Assembly (NCBI GenBank): GCA_013823485.1
Contig: PNMF01000002.1
Coordinates: 1-58,530, forward strand
Origin: Comamonadaceae bacterium
GTDB lineage: Bacteria > Pseudomonadota > Gammaproteobacteria > Burkholderiales > Burkholderiaceae_C
Reading direction: 5' to 3'
Length of the DNA: 58,530 nt
How positions within the stretch are numbered: position 1 is the stretch's first letter; every line of letters starts with the position of its first letter. This document shows, piece by piece, positions 37,813 through 48,257 of this stretch. Below the pieces are notes generated by a model. The model did no database searches and had not been told where the DNA came from. It worked only from the letters and a program-made list of their open reading frames with translations. A program made the position numbers and the translations under genes.

Positions 37813-38337
37813 TCAGCCGATCTTTTTCAAGCCCTGGCGGTAACGGCGCGCGTTCTCGATGTAGTGCTCGGCGCTGCGGCGCAGGCCGGCGATCTGCTCG
37901 GGCGTGAGCGTCTTGATGGCGCGCGCCGGGCTGCCGATGATCATGGAGCCGTCCGGGAATTCCTTGCCCTCGGTCACCAGGGCGCCGGCGCCCACCAGGC
38001 AATGTTTGCCGATCTTCGCGCCATTGAGCACCACCGCGCCGATGCCGATGAGCGACTCGTCGCCGATGGTGCAGCCGTGCAGCATGACCTGGTGGCCCAC
38101 GGTCACATGGCGGCCGATGGTGAGCGGGAAACCCACATCGGCGTGCAGCACGCTGCCGTCCTGCACATTGCTGCCCTCGCCCACCGCGATGGTCTCGGTG
38201 TCGCCCCGGATGGTCACGCCGAACCAGACGCTGCTGTCCTCGGCCAGGGTCACGCTGCCCATGACCTGGGCGTTCTCGGCCACCCAGGCGCTGGCGGCGA
38301 GCTGGGGCGCGGTTCCGTCGAGTTCATAGATCGCCAT
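37813..38337 (-). CDS. Gamma-carbonic anhydrase family protein
   Basis: 174 aa left-handed beta-helix (hexapeptide repeat) protein of the YrdA/PaaY type. Metal-ligand histidines are in SVLHAD, HVTVGHQVMLHG, with the RGD turn and closing helix PEQIAGLRRSAEHY. GGAGG lies 5 nt upstream of the ATG. The group includes zinc or iron carbonic anhydrases and thioesterases; activity cannot be told from sequence. Confidence 0.9.
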   Translation of the reverse strand: MAIYELDGTAPQLAASAWVAENAQVMGSVTLAEDSSVWFGVTIRGDTETIAVGEGSNVQDGSVLHADVGFPLTIGRHVTVGHQVMLHGCTIGDESLIGIGAVVLNGAKIGKHCLVGAGALVTEGKEFPDGSMIIGSPARAIKTLTPEQIAGLRRSAEHYIENARRYRQGLKKIG

Positions 38338-38362
38338 GCGGTGCCTCCGGGGGTATGAAAAC

Positions 38363-38368
38363 TAGAAT
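38363..38368 (+). promoter_or_regulatory. -10-like hexamer next to the DUF455 gene
   Basis: TAGAAT ends 7 nt before ATG 38376, so transcription would begin at or next to that codon. It supports this ATG over ATG 38355. Confidence 0.4.
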
Positions 38369-38375
38369 TGTAGGG

Positions 38376-39236
38376 ATGGCCCACGACCCCACCGCCCACC
38401 CCGACAACGGCCTGCGCGCCGCTGCCCTTCAGGCCCTGCTGCTGGCCGACCCGGTGGCCAAGGTGGCGGCCACCCACGCGTTGTGGCAGCGGCTGGCCGG
38501 GCTGCACGAAGCCGGTGCAGCCGACGCGGTGCTGGCGCGCGAGGCGGGCCTGGCACTGACCGAATCGCCAGTGCCGCTGCCGGGCCGCCCGGAACAACCC
38601 CGGCTGGTGCCGCCGGCCGATGTGCCCCACCGCACGCCGTTCACACGCGAGGGGCTGGCCGCGCAGCTGCACGCCATTGCCCACATCGAGTTCAACGCCA
38701 TCAACCTGGCGCTGGACGCGGTCTGGCGCTTCGCCGGCATGCCGGCCGACTACTACCGCGACTGGCTGCGCGTGGCCGACGAGGAAGCGACGCATTTCGG
38801 CCTGCTGGCCGAGCACCTGGCCTCGCTGGGCCATGCCTATGGCGACTTCACCGCGCACGACGGCCTGTGGACCATGTGCGTGCGCACGCAGCACGACATC
38901 ACCGCCCGCATGGCCCTGGTGCCCCGCACGCTCGAAGCGAGGGGGCTGGACGCCACCCCGCTGATCCAGCGCCGGCTGCGCCAGGTGGGCACGCCCGAGG
39001 CGCTGCGGGCGGTGGACATCCTGGACATCATCCTGCGCGACGAGATCGGCCATGTCGCCATCGGCAACCGCTGGTACGGCTGGCTCTGTGCCCGGGACGG
39101 GCTTGACCCGCTCGCCCACTACCGGGTGCTGGCGCGCCAGCACGCCGCACCCCGGCCACGCCCGCCCTTCAATGACGCCGCACGGCGCGCCGCCGGCTTC
39201 TCGGATGCCGAGCTGGCCAGCCTGACCGAGATCTGA
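38376..39236 (+). CDS. DUF455 ferritin-like protein
   Basis: 286 aa helical protein of the ferritin-like DUF455 family. Candidate di-iron ligands are in AHIEFNAINLALDAVWRF, VADEEATHFGLL and LRDEIGHVAIG, giving the E/ExxH/E/ExxH-like spacing. The function is unknown; related proteins include MiaE-like hydroxylases. ATG 38355 would add seven residues, but the -10-like TAGAAT lies between the two starts. It is divergent from the carbonic anhydrase-like gene. Confidence 0.85.
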   Translation: MAHDPTAHPDNGLRAAALQALLLADPVAKVAATHALWQRLAGLHEAGAADAVLAREAGLALTESPVPLPGRPEQPRLVPPADVPHRTPFTREGLAAQLHAIAHIEFNAINLALDAVWRFAGMPADYYRDWLRVADEEATHFGLLAEHLASLGHAYGDFTAHDGLWTMCVRTQHDITARMALVPRTLEARGLDATPLIQRRLRQVGTPEALRAVDILDIILRDEIGHVAIGNRWYGWLCARDGLDPLAHYRVLARQHAAPRPRPPFNDAARRAAGFSDAELASLTEI

Positions 39237-39371
39237 GCCACACCCCGGCCTTCAAGGCAGGGGGTATTTCACATCCGGGGGTCCTGTTTCAACTTACCCC
39301 CACCCGTAATGCATCCAGATGGTGCAGATGGGCGTAGCATGGGCTGGACAAGGGAACGAGGCGAAGGAAAC

Positions 39372-40397
39372 ATGGCCAAAAGCGTCAGGCTCGACGAATA
39401 CCTCGGGCAGGCATTCGATCGCACCCCGGTCTCGATGATCGTGGTCAATCAGGCCGGAGAAATCACCCGCGCCAATCACCTGGCGGAAAAGACCTTTGGT
39501 TACGGCAGCGACGAGCTGATCGGCCAACGGGTCGAAGTGCTCGTGCCCGAGCGCTACCGGCATGCCCACCCGGGCTACCGCCAGGGCTTCCTGGCCGAGA
39601 CCTCGGCCCGGCCGATGGGCGCCGGGCGCGACCTGGCGGGGCGCCGCAAGGACGGCAGCGAATTCCCGGTGGAGATCGGCATCAATCCGGTGGAGACCGG
39701 CGAAGGCACCATGATCCTGTCGGTCATCCTGGACCTGTCGGAGCGCAAGCAGAGCGAGCGCCGCATCCAGGATGCCCTGGCCCAGAAGGACCTGCTGCTG
39801 CGCGAGGTGCACCACCGGGTCAAGAACAACCTGCAGGTGATCCACAGCCTGCTCGACCTGCAGGCCATGCGGCTGCAGGACCGCGACGTGGTCGATGCGC
39901 TGCGCGACAGCCAGAACCGGGTCCGGTCGATGTCGCTGATCCACCAGACCCTCTACCAGTCGGAGAGCGTGGCCCAGGTCGACTTCGCCCGCTTCCTGGA
40001 CGAACTGGTGCGCGGCCTGACCGATTCCTACCGATCGGTGGCCGGGCAGGTGCGGATCGGGGTCAAGGCCAGCGGCATCGCGCTGCCGATCAACGAGGCG
40101 ATTCCCTGCGGTCTCATCATCAACGAGCTGGTCAGCAATGCCCTCAAGCATGGCTTCACCGATGGCCGTGGCGGCCTGATCGAGGTTGCGATGAGCGAGC
40201 CCTCGCCCGGCGACATGGTGCTGGCGGTCAGCAACGACGGCGCCCCCATTGCGCACGACCAGAACCTGCTGCAGACCCAGACCCTGGGACTGCAGCTGGT
40301 GCACCTGCTCACCCGCCAGATCGGGGGCGTGCTGGACATCCACCGCAGCAACCCGGTGCGCTTCGAACTGCGCTTCCAGGTGGAGCCGGTGGCATGA
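39372..40397 (+). CDS. PAS-domain sensor histidine kinase (HisKA_2 type)
   Basis: 341 aa cytoplasmic kinase with no transmembrane segment. A PAS domain (residues about 10-125; FDRTPVSMIVVNQAGEIT) is followed by a HisKA_2 dimerisation domain with the phospho-acceptor in LREVHHRVKNNLQVIHSLL, and an ATPase domain with ELVSNALKHGF (N box). The start ATG 39372 has AAGGAA upstream; earlier in-frame codons lack one. The stop overlaps the next gene by 4 nt. The G boxes are short, as in this subfamily. The signal is unknown; PAS could sense redox or a ligand. Confidence 0.88.
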   Translation: MAKSVRLDEYLGQAFDRTPVSMIVVNQAGEITRANHLAEKTFGYGSDELIGQRVEVLVPERYRHAHPGYRQGFLAETSARPMGAGRDLAGRRKDGSEFPVEIGINPVETGEGTMILSVILDLSERKQSERRIQDALAQKDLLLREVHHRVKNNLQVIHSLLDLQAMRLQDRDVVDALRDSQNRVRSMSLIHQTLYQSESVAQVDFARFLDELVRGLTDSYRSVAGQVRIGVKASGIALPINEAIPCGLIINELVSNALKHGFTDGRGGLIEVAMSEPSPGDMVLAVSNDGAPIAHDQNLLQTQTLGLQLVHLLTRQIGGVLDIHRSNPVRFELRFQVEPVA

Positions 40398-41901
40398 GGA
40401 GTCCGGCGAAGATCCTGATCGTGGAGGACGAGGGCATCGTCGCCTTCAACCTGCAGCAGCGCCTGCAGCACATGGGTTACCAGGTGGCCGGTGTGGCCGA
40501 GTCGGGCCGGGAATGCCTCTCGCTGGTCGATGCGCAGCGACCCGATCTGGTGCTGATGGACATCCACATCAAGGGCGAGATGGACGGCATCGATGTCGCC
40601 GATGCCCTGGGTCAGCTGCCCCGTGGCGCGGTGCCGGTGATCTACCTCACCGCGTACTCGGAAGACGCCACCCTGGAGCGCGCCCGTCAGACCCATCCGT
40701 ACGGCTACCTGATCAAGCCGTTCTCGGAGCGCGAACTGCACGCCACCATCCAGATGGCGCTGGAGCGGCACCAGATGCAGCGCGCCTTCAGCGAGAACCA
40801 GCACCTGCTGGCGCAGGCCCTGCAGTCGGCCAACATGGGCAGCCTGGAGTGCGACCCGGAGGCCGGCACGGTGCGGACCGCCGGCGCCAGCGCACGCCGC
40901 CTCGGGGTGGCGGAACACGCTGCCGTGCCCCTGGCCAGGGTGCTGGAAGCCGTGGTCGATGAAGACCGCCCCGCCGTCACCCGCTGCCTGCTCGGCCGGG
41001 TGGCCGGCCGCTTCAGCCAGGAGTTCCGCACCCGGATGCCGGGCGAGGACCTGCGCTGGCTGCGCATGGACGGCGCCACCCTGGACGACGGGCGCACCAG
41101 CTGCGTGGTGCAGGACATCACCCAGGCCAAGCAAGCGGCGGAAGCCCTGCAGCTGGCGAACGAGGTGCTGGAGGCCCGGGTGCAGGAGCGCACCCGCGAG
41201 CTGCAGCAAAGCATGAAGGAGCTTGAAGCCTTCAACCACACGGTGGCGCACGACCTGCGCGCACCGCTGCGGGCGATCTCCGGCATGAGCCTGATCCTGA
41301 CCGAAGAACACGCCCCGGCGCTGGGCCAGGAAGGCGTGGCGATGCTGGACCGCATCACCACCTCGGTGCGCCACATGGGCAGCCTGATCGATGCGCTGCT
41401 CAACATGTCGCGGCTCTCCCGCCAGGACATCCGCCTCTCGCGGCTGGACCTGTCCGAACTGGCGCTGGAGGTGCTGAAGACCCTGCGCGATGCCGAGCCG
41501 CTGCGGGCCTGCGAGCTGCAGGTGCAGTCCGGCATCCGGGTGGTGGCCGATCTGGCGCTCATGCGCAGCGTGATGGACAACCTGCTGCGCAACGCCTGGA
41601 AGTTCAGCGGGCGCGAAGCGGTGATCCGCATCGAGGTGGGCAGCGAGACCCTGGACGGGGAAACCGTGCACTTCGTGCGCGACCACGGCTGCGGCTTCGA
41701 TTCGGCCAAGGCGTCGCGGCTGTTCGATCCGTTCTGCCGGCTGCACACCGAACGCGACTACGCCGGCACCGGCCTGGGTCTGAGCATCGTGCACCGCATC
41801 GTCACCCGCCACGGCGGGCGGGTGTGGGCCGAGAGCGCGCCCGGACAGGGGGCCACCTTCCGCTTCACGCTCGGACCGGCGCGCGGGAGCGACAATCGGG
41901 A

Positions 41902-41905
<4 letters not shown>
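40394..41905 (+). CDS. Response regulator-PAS-histidine kinase hybrid
   Basis: 503 aa fusion. An N-terminal receiver (about 1-125) has the acidic pocket ILIVEDE, phospho-acceptor Asp in LVLMDIHI, Thr in LTAYS and Lys in LIKPFSE. A PAS-like region (to about 250) and a coiled coil (EALQLANEVLEARVQERTREL) lead to a HisKA domain with FNHTVAHDLRAPLR and an HATPase with NLLRNAWKFSG, DHGCGFD and GTGLGLSIV. The receiver is at the N-terminus, so this kinase is probably the direct target of the upstream kinase. The two overlap by ATGA. No output DNA-binding domain is nearby. Confidence 0.9.
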
Positions 41906-43310
<1,405 letters not shown>

Positions 43311-43314
<4 letters not shown>

Positions 43315-43592
43315 ACGACAGCACCCTGAACCCCTCCGCCGCCCCTGCCCCGCAGGACAACCGACCCGCCCTGCCCGACCGCCTGAGCATCGACCCGCGC
43401 AGCCCGCACCATGTGGCCGCCGTGTTCGAGCACGACATCGGCATCGTCTTCAATGGCAAGGAACGCTTCGACGTGACCGAATACTGCGTCAGCGGCGGCT
43501 GGATCAAGGTGCCTTCGGGCAAGACGCTGGACCGCAAGGGCCAGCCGCTGCTGATCCAGCTCAAGGGCCGGGTCGAGGCCTTCTACAAGTAA
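43311..43592 (+). CDS. DUF3297 family protein
   Basis: 93 aa protein of the DUF3297 family: DRLSIDPRSPHHVAAVFEHD, IGIVFNGKERFDVTEYC and GWIKVPSGKTLDRKG are recognisable. It has sometimes been annotated as glutathione peroxidase without evidence. It overlaps dbpA by 4 nt (ATGA) and closes the four-gene coupled chain. The first 20 residues are Pro/Ala-rich and likely disordered. Confidence 0.85.
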
Positions 43593-43604
43593 GGCCCCGG
43601 GGCC
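43593..43604. terminator. Palindrome between convergent DUF3297 and xerD genes
   Basis: GGCCCCGGGGCC, a perfect 12-bp palindrome, fills the 15-nt gap between the two stops. It has no T-tract and too small a loop to be a standard terminator. A pause or protein-bound site is possible. Confidence 0.3.
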
Positions 43605-43607
43605 GCA

Positions 43608-44543
43608 TCACCCGCGCGGGTGGTGCCGCGCCACCAGCGTCTTGAGGCGCTCGCGCGCCACGTGGGTGTAGATGGTGGTGGTGGAAATGTCGGCATGCCC
43701 CAGCAGCAGCTGCACCGCCCGCAAATCCGCGCCGTGGTTGAGCAGGTGGGTGGCAAACGCATGGCGCAGCGTGTGCGGCGACAGGTGCACCGTGATGCCG
43801 GCCTGCTGCGCATAGCGGCGCACCAGCTGCCAGAACATCACCCGGGTCATGGCCTCGCCGGCCCGGGTGCCCCGCGAGGTCACGAACAGGTCGTCCCCGG
43901 CCTGGCCCGCGAGAATCGCCGGCCGGCCTTCCGCCAGCCAGCGCTGCAGCCACTGCCCGGCCACCTGACCGAACGGCACCAGCCGTTCCTTGTTGCCCTT
44001 GCCGGTGACCCGCAGCACCCCTTCCGACAACGACACATGCCAGGCCTTGAGCGTGACCAGCTCGCTCACCCGCAGGCCGCTGGCGTACATCAGCTCCAGC
44101 ATGGCGCGGTCGCGCAGGCCCAGCGGCGTGCCGGTGTCGGGCGCCGCCAGCAGGGCTTCGACCTGCGGCTCGGTCAGGGTCGAGGGCACGCGCAGCGCCT
44201 GCTTCGCGGGCATGAGGCGCAGCGTGGGGTCGGTGTCGATGAAGCGTTCGCGCAGGGCCCAGCGGAAGTAGCGCCGGAACACGGTGAGCCGCCGGTTGGC
44301 GGTGCTGGCCCGGGTCTGCGCGTGCCGGGCGGCAAAGTAGGCGTTGATGTCGGCTTCGGTGGTCTGCAGCAGGGGCTTGCCCTGCTGCGCCAGCCATTCA
44401 CCCAGCAGGACCAGGTCCCGCCGGTAGGCCTCCAGCGTGTTGCGCGAGAGGCCTTCCTCGAGCCAGAGGGCGTCGACGAAGGCCCCGGCCAGGTCCTGCG
44501 GACTGGCGAATGCGCCGGATGCGCCGCAGGCCTGGGGGGTCAT
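43608..44543 (-). CDS. xerD: XerD, site-specific tyrosine recombinase
   Basis: 311 aa recombinase that resolves chromosome dimers at dif together with XerC. The catalytic set is complete: Arg in SGLRVSEL, Lys in GKGNKERLVP, HxxR in SPHTLRHAF, His in LLGHADIS and Tyr in TTIYTHV. The N-terminal SAM-like domain covers residues about 15-105 (WLEEGLSRNTLEAYRRDL). Its ATG overlaps the stop of the upstream Bug gene by 1 nt. No dif site was seen nearby, so a chromosomal housekeeping role is more likely than an integrase. Confidence 0.92.
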   Translation of the reverse strand: MTPQACGASGAFASPQDLAGAFVDALWLEEGLSRNTLEAYRRDLVLLGEWLAQQGKPLLQTTEADINAYFAARHAQTRASTANRRLTVFRRYFRWALRERFIDTDPTLRLMPAKQALRVPSTLTEPQVEALLAAPDTGTPLGLRDRAMLELMYASGLRVSELVTLKAWHVSLSEGVLRVTGKGNKERLVPFGQVAGQWLQRWLAEGRPAILAGQAGDDLFVTSRGTRAGEAMTRVMFWQLVRRYAQQAGITVHLSPHTLRHAFATHLLNHGADLRAVQLLLGHADISTTTIYTHVARERLKTLVARHHPRG

Positions 44544-45523
44544 CAGTCGAGCTTGAGCTTCTGCTTGTCGACCACCTGCTTGTAGACGCCGAACTCGGCC
44601 TTGATCTGCTCGGCGAACTGGGCCGGGGTGTTGGCCACCACCAGCGAACCGGTGTCCTCGATGCGCTTCTTCACGGCCGGGTCGGCCACGGCCTGCAGGG
44701 CGGCGGCGTGGATCTTGTCGACCACGTCCTTGGGCATGCCCTTGGGGCCGATCAGGCCGTAATAGGCCATGCGGTTGACCGCCTCCAGACCGACTTCCTT
44801 GAAGGTCGGGACGTTGGGCATGGAAGCCACGCGCTCGGGTGCGGCCACCACGATGGCGATCAGACGGCCGTCGCGGATGAAGGGCAGCGCCGAGGGCAGG
44901 TTGTCAAAAATGATCGGCACCTGGCCGCCCACCGTGTCGTTCAGGGCCGGGCCGGCGCCACGGTACGGAATGTGGGTGATGAAGGTCCCGGTCAGGCTCT
45001 TGAACAGCTCGGTCTGCAGGTGGCCGATGCCGCCGGTGCCCGAGGTGGCGTAGCTGTACTTGCCGGGGCTCTTCTTGATCTCGGCCAGGAAGCCCTTGTA
45101 GTCGCGCGCCGGGAAGCTGGGGTGCACCGCGATCACGTTGGGGGTGGCCGCGATGTTGATGATCGGCGTGAAATCGGTGAGGGTGTTGTACGGAATCTTG
45201 GGGTTGATCGCCGGGTTGGCGGCCGTGGTGGACACGGTGGCCATGCCGATGATGTGGCCGTCCGCCACGGCACGTGCCAGCTCCGAGGCACCGACCACAC
45301 CGCCGCCACCGGCCTTGTTCTCGACGATCACCGACTGGCCCAGCGCCTTGCCCAGCGGTTCGGACATGACGCGGGCAATGATGTCGGTGGTGCCGCCCGG
45401 TGCAAACGGCACCTGCAGGCGGATCGGCTTGTTCGGGAAGGCCTGGGCCCAGACGGCGGCGCTCGGGGCGGCCAGGCCGGCCAGCAGGGCGGCGGTCGTC
45501 AGGACATGGCGTCGGTTCAGCAT
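44543..45523 (-). CDS. Bug/TctC-family periplasmic binding protein
   Basis: 326 aa Bug protein with a signal peptide (arginine pair near the start; cleavage near VWAQA). Family blocks are KPIRLQVPFAPGGTTDII, NKAGGGGVVGA, IPYRGAGPALNDTVGGQ and FDNLPSALP. ATG 45523 has GGAG 8 nt upstream. No TctAB membrane partner is adjacent, as is common for orphan Bug genes in Burkholderiales. It shares a 161-bp divergent promoter region with the AEC transporter. The ligand is unknown. Confidence 0.92.
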   Translation of the reverse strand: MLNRRHVLTTAALLAGLAAPSAAVWAQAFPNKPIRLQVPFAPGGTTDIIARVMSEPLGKALGQSVIVENKAGGGGVVGASELARAVADGHIIGMATVSTTAANPAINPKIPYNTLTDFTPIINIAATPNVIAVHPSFPARDYKGFLAEIKKSPGKYSYATSGTGGIGHLQTELFKSLTGTFITHIPYRGAGPALNDTVGGQVPIIFDNLPSALPFIRDGRLIAIVVAAPERVASMPNVPTFKEVGLEAVNRMAYYGLIGPKGMPKDVVDKIHAAALQAVADPAVKKRIEDTGSLVVANTPAQFAEQIKAEFGVYKQVVDKQKLKLD

Positions 45524-45638
45524 GAGAGGTCTCCAGTGGGTGGGTGTGAAAAGACGGCTGGCAACGTTGGCCGGCACGGATCGGGTGACCCCAGAATGTA
45601 CCAACCGGTTCCCGTATTCCGATCCGCAGGACCACCTA

Positions 45639-45652
45639 CGGGGAAAACCCCG
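45639..45652. promoter_or_regulatory. Perfect palindrome CGGGGAAAACCCCG in a divergent promoter region
   Basis: The 5-bp arms around AAAA lie in the 161-bp gap between the Bug gene and the AEC transporter. It contains the same GGGGTTTTC box found three times before the alcohol dehydrogenase. A shared regulator, for example a LuxR-type response regulator, is possible. Confidence 0.45.
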
Positions 45653-45672
45653 AGACGCCCCCGCGCAGCCGC

Positions 45673-45678
45673 TATGCT
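45673..45678 (+). promoter_or_regulatory. -10-like hexamer next to the AEC transporter start
   Basis: TATGCT ends 6 nt before the GTG start, implying a leaderless transcript. Confidence 0.35.
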
Positions 45679-45684
45679 CGCCCG

Positions 45685-46596
45685 GTGAACCACGCCCAGC
45701 TGCTCTTCCCCGACTTCGCGCTCATCCTGTGCGGCTTCCTGCTGTGCCGCTTCACCGCCCTGGACCGCAAGGTCTGGGAGCCGGTGGAGGCGCTGGTGTA
45801 CTACTTCCTGTTCCCGGTGCTGCTGTTCCAGGCCATCGTGCGGCATCCGCTGGACCTGGGGGCGGCCTCGCACCTCATGGGCGCCGGCGTCACGCTGGGC
45901 CTGTGCGGCATCGCGCTGGCCTATTCGCTGCCCTACTGGCCCTGGCTCGGGCGGCGGCTGGACACCCGGCTGCACGCGGCCAGCGCGCAGGTGGGCTTCC
46001 GGTTCAACTCCTTCATTGCGCTGGCCCTGGCCGACCGGCTCGCGGGCGCACAGGGGGTGCAGATGATCGCGGTGATCATCGGCGTGTGCGTGCCGCTGTT
46101 CAATGTGGCGGCGGTCTGGCCCATGGCCCGGCATGCCGGCCGCGGGTTCGTGCGCGAGCTGCTGCGCAACCCGCTGATCATCGGCACCACCAGCGGGCTG
46201 CTGTTCAACCTGCTGGGCGGCTCGATACCGGTGTGGCTGGAGCCCACGGTCACCCGCATCGGTCAGGCCTCGCTGGCCCTGGGGCTGATGGCCGCCGGCG
46301 CCGGCCTGCAGTTCGGCCTGCTGGCCAGCGCCAAGACGCTGGGCGGCCTGGTGCTGGCGGTGAAGCACCTGGGCATGCCGCTGATGGCCTTCGGCATCGC
46401 CCGGCTGTTCGGTCTGGACCCGCTGCAGACCACGGTGCTGCTCATGTTCTCGGCCGTGCCCACCGCCTCCAGCTGCTATGTGCTGGCGGCCCGCATGGGC
46501 TACAACGGCCCGTATGTGGCGGGGCTGGTCACGCTCTCGACCTTGCTGGGCATGGCCAGCCTGCCGCTGGCCCTGGGCGTGCTCGGCGGGCGCTGA
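45685..46596 (+). CDS. AEC family (auxin efflux carrier-like) transporter
   Basis: 303 aa inner-membrane transporter with about ten helices in two inverted halves. The N-terminus (LLFPDFALILCGFLLCRF) and the broken-helix segment near AVPTASSCYVLAARMGYN are typical of bacterial AEC proteins such as MleP/YfdV, which export malate, malonate or similar acids. A GTG start (45685) is used. It is divergent from a Bug binding protein, so both may handle the same carboxylate. Confidence 0.88.
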   Translation: MNHAQLLFPDFALILCGFLLCRFTALDRKVWEPVEALVYYFLFPVLLFQAIVRHPLDLGAASHLMGAGVTLGLCGIALAYSLPYWPWLGRRLDTRLHAASAQVGFRFNSFIALALADRLAGAQGVQMIAVIIGVCVPLFNVAAVWPMARHAGRGFVRELLRNPLIIGTTSGLLFNLLGGSIPVWLEPTVTRIGQASLALGLMAAGAGLQFGLLASAKTLGGLVLAVKHLGMPLMAFGIARLFGLDPLQTTVLLMFSAVPTASSCYVLAARMGYNGPYVAGLVTLSTLLGMASLPLALGVLGGR

Positions 46597-46604
46597 ACCC
46601 GAGG

Positions 46605-47249
46605 TCAGCGCGCGGTCACCAAGTCCATGCGGCGCTGCAGGCGCGCGGCCTCTGGGCCGTCGCCGGCCTGCAGTGCACGCTGGCGCTGCACGCCCAGCCA
46701 GGCCAGCAAGGGCCGGCGCCAGCCCTGGGCGGATGCGGTGTCGACCGCCTGTGCCACGTCGGCCGGCGTGATCTGGCCGGTCTGCAGCCGCACACCGGCC
46801 GCCACCAGCCGGGAGAACGGGTCGGCCACATCGGCCAGCGGCTGGCGCTGGGCCGGCGGCAGCAGGGCACGGTCGGCCTCGGTGGCCTGCCCTTTCAGGT
46901 AACGGGCATAGGCCTGGTCGGCCGGCGCGGCATCGGCGGCCAGCGGCTCGAAGGCCGGGCAATCGCCCGCTTGCAGCGCGGCGACCCGGGTGGCGCAGTG
47001 GTGCAGCTCGGCGCGCGCCAGCAGGGCCGGCTGGCCGGTGGATCGCAGTTCGCGGCGGACCCGCTGCATCTCGGCGTCGGCCACCCGCTCGTTGCCCTGC
47101 AGCCAGGCCTCGGCGGCGCGGTCCAGCGAGATGCGGGCGGCCATCTGCCAGTCGGGCGGTGGCGGGGTGCTGCTGCAGCCGGCCAGCAAGGTGGCCATCA
47201 GCCCGGCGGCCATCAACCCCGTAAACAGGCGGGCAGCGGTCCGGTTCAT
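46605..47249 (-). CDS. Lipoprotein of an Mla/Pqi-like operon, unknown function
   Basis: 214 aa lipoprotein with a clear lipobox (LLAGC) after a basic start. The mature part is helical and Ala/Leu-rich, suggesting a TPR-like or ABC-transport-auxiliary fold, but no domain is recognised. Its ATG overlaps the MlaD-family stop (ATGA). By position it takes the role of the PqiC/MlaB-type partner, linking the MCE protein to the outer membrane. This is inferred. Confidence 0.6.
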   Translation of the reverse strand: MNRTAARLFTGLMAAGLMATLLAGCSSTPPPPDWQMAARISLDRAAEAWLQGNERVADAEMQRVRRELRSTGQPALLARAELHHCATRVAALQAGDCPAFEPLAADAAPADQAYARYLKGQATEADRALLPPAQRQPLADVADPFSRLVAAGVRLQTGQITPADVAQAVDTASAQGWRRPLLAWLGVQRQRALQAGDGPEAARLQRRMDLVTAR

Positions 47250-48238
47250 GGCAGCTTCACCTCGGCATCGCGGGCAAAGGGCCAGCGGCGGTTCAGGTCG
47301 AGGATGAGGCCGTCGACCCGGCGCAGGCTGGCCTCCACCTCGGCGCGCAGGGCAGTCAGGTCGGTGGTGGCCTCGCGGGTGTTGGCGGCCACGCCCTGGG
47401 CTTCCACCAGCACCGCGTCGAGTTTCTGCAGGCTGCCCCGGGTGTCGGCCAGCAAGGCGTCGAGCTGGCGCACGGTGGCGCGAACATCACCCACCAGGCC
47501 GGCGGGCCGGCCGTCCGGGCCGGTGGGCTGGCCCTGGCCGAACACCTGCCGGTCGGCGTTGGCCACCAGCGAATCCAGCCGGGCCAGCAGCGCGTTGCTG
47601 CGCTCGATGGCCTGCAGCAGGCGGCGCGCGTCGGCCTCGTTGCCGGTGACCATGCCGGCCATGCCCTGCGGCCCGGCCAGGCGTCCGGTGGCCACCTCCA
47701 CATGGTCGAGCGAACGGGCCAGCGCGGCGTCGCTGCGGGTCAGGGCGTTCAGGTTGCCGAGCAGGTCGCGCACGGCGGCGGTGAGCTGGGGAATTTCGGC
47801 GGCGGCGTCGCCGCGCAGCACGCTGCGCTCGGCACCGTCGGGCAGGGGCGGGTCGTCCAGCACGCCGCTGTAGGCGCGCAGCCGGGTGCCGCCGACCAGG
47901 CTGCGTTCCAGCGTGAAGATGCTGGAGGTGCGCAGCCAGCGCGCGTCGGCCCGGGGCACGTCGACCAGGATGCGGGCGCGGCCGTCGTCGGCCAGTTCGA
48001 TGCGCGCCACCCGGCCGATGGCGAAGCCGGCAAAGGTCATGTCCATGCCGACCGACACGCCCTCGGAATCGTCGGCCACCAGCACCACGCGCTGGGTCGG
48101 CTCGAACACGCCCCGGGCGTGCAGCACATACGCCACCGAACCCAGCAGCAGGGTCAGCAGGAGGGCGATCAGCGCCCCCGCCTTGAAGGCGAGGTGGCGC
48201 ACCGGCGGGTCGGTATCGGGCGGCAGGACGGGGGTCAT
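47246..48238 (-). CDS. MlaD/MCE-family lipid transport protein
   Basis: 330 aa with one N-terminal transmembrane helix (about residues 20-40) and an MCE domain. The region from VFEPTQRVVLVADDSEGVSVGMDM to TFAGFAIGRVARIELADDGRARI is diagnostic. A long helical C-terminus with heptad character follows. MCE proteins form hexameric rings that move phospholipids between membranes. ATG 48238 is used; a TTG two codons earlier is less likely. It is co-transcribed with the permease upstream (19-nt gap). Confidence 0.88.
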   Translation of the reverse strand: MTPVLPPDTDPPVRHLAFKAGALIALLLTLLLGSVAYVLHARGVFEPTQRVVLVADDSEGVSVGMDMTFAGFAIGRVARIELADDGRARILVDVPRADARWLRTSSIFTLERSLVGGTRLRAYSGVLDDPPLPDGAERSVLRGDAAAEIPQLTAAVRDLLGNLNALTRSDAALARSLDHVEVATGRLAGPQGMAGMVTGNEADARRLLQAIERSNALLARLDSLVANADRQVFGQGQPTGPDGRPAGLVGDVRATVRQLDALLADTRGSLQKLDAVLVEAQGVAANTREATTDLTALRAEVEASLRRVDGLILDLNRRWPFARDAEVKLP

Positions 48239-48257
48239 GGGCAATGGGATGGAGGCG

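Noticed and set aside
43608-44543. Phage or island integrase
   Set aside because: Length, N-terminal domain and housekeeping neighbours fit XerD; no attachment repeats or cargo genes are visible.
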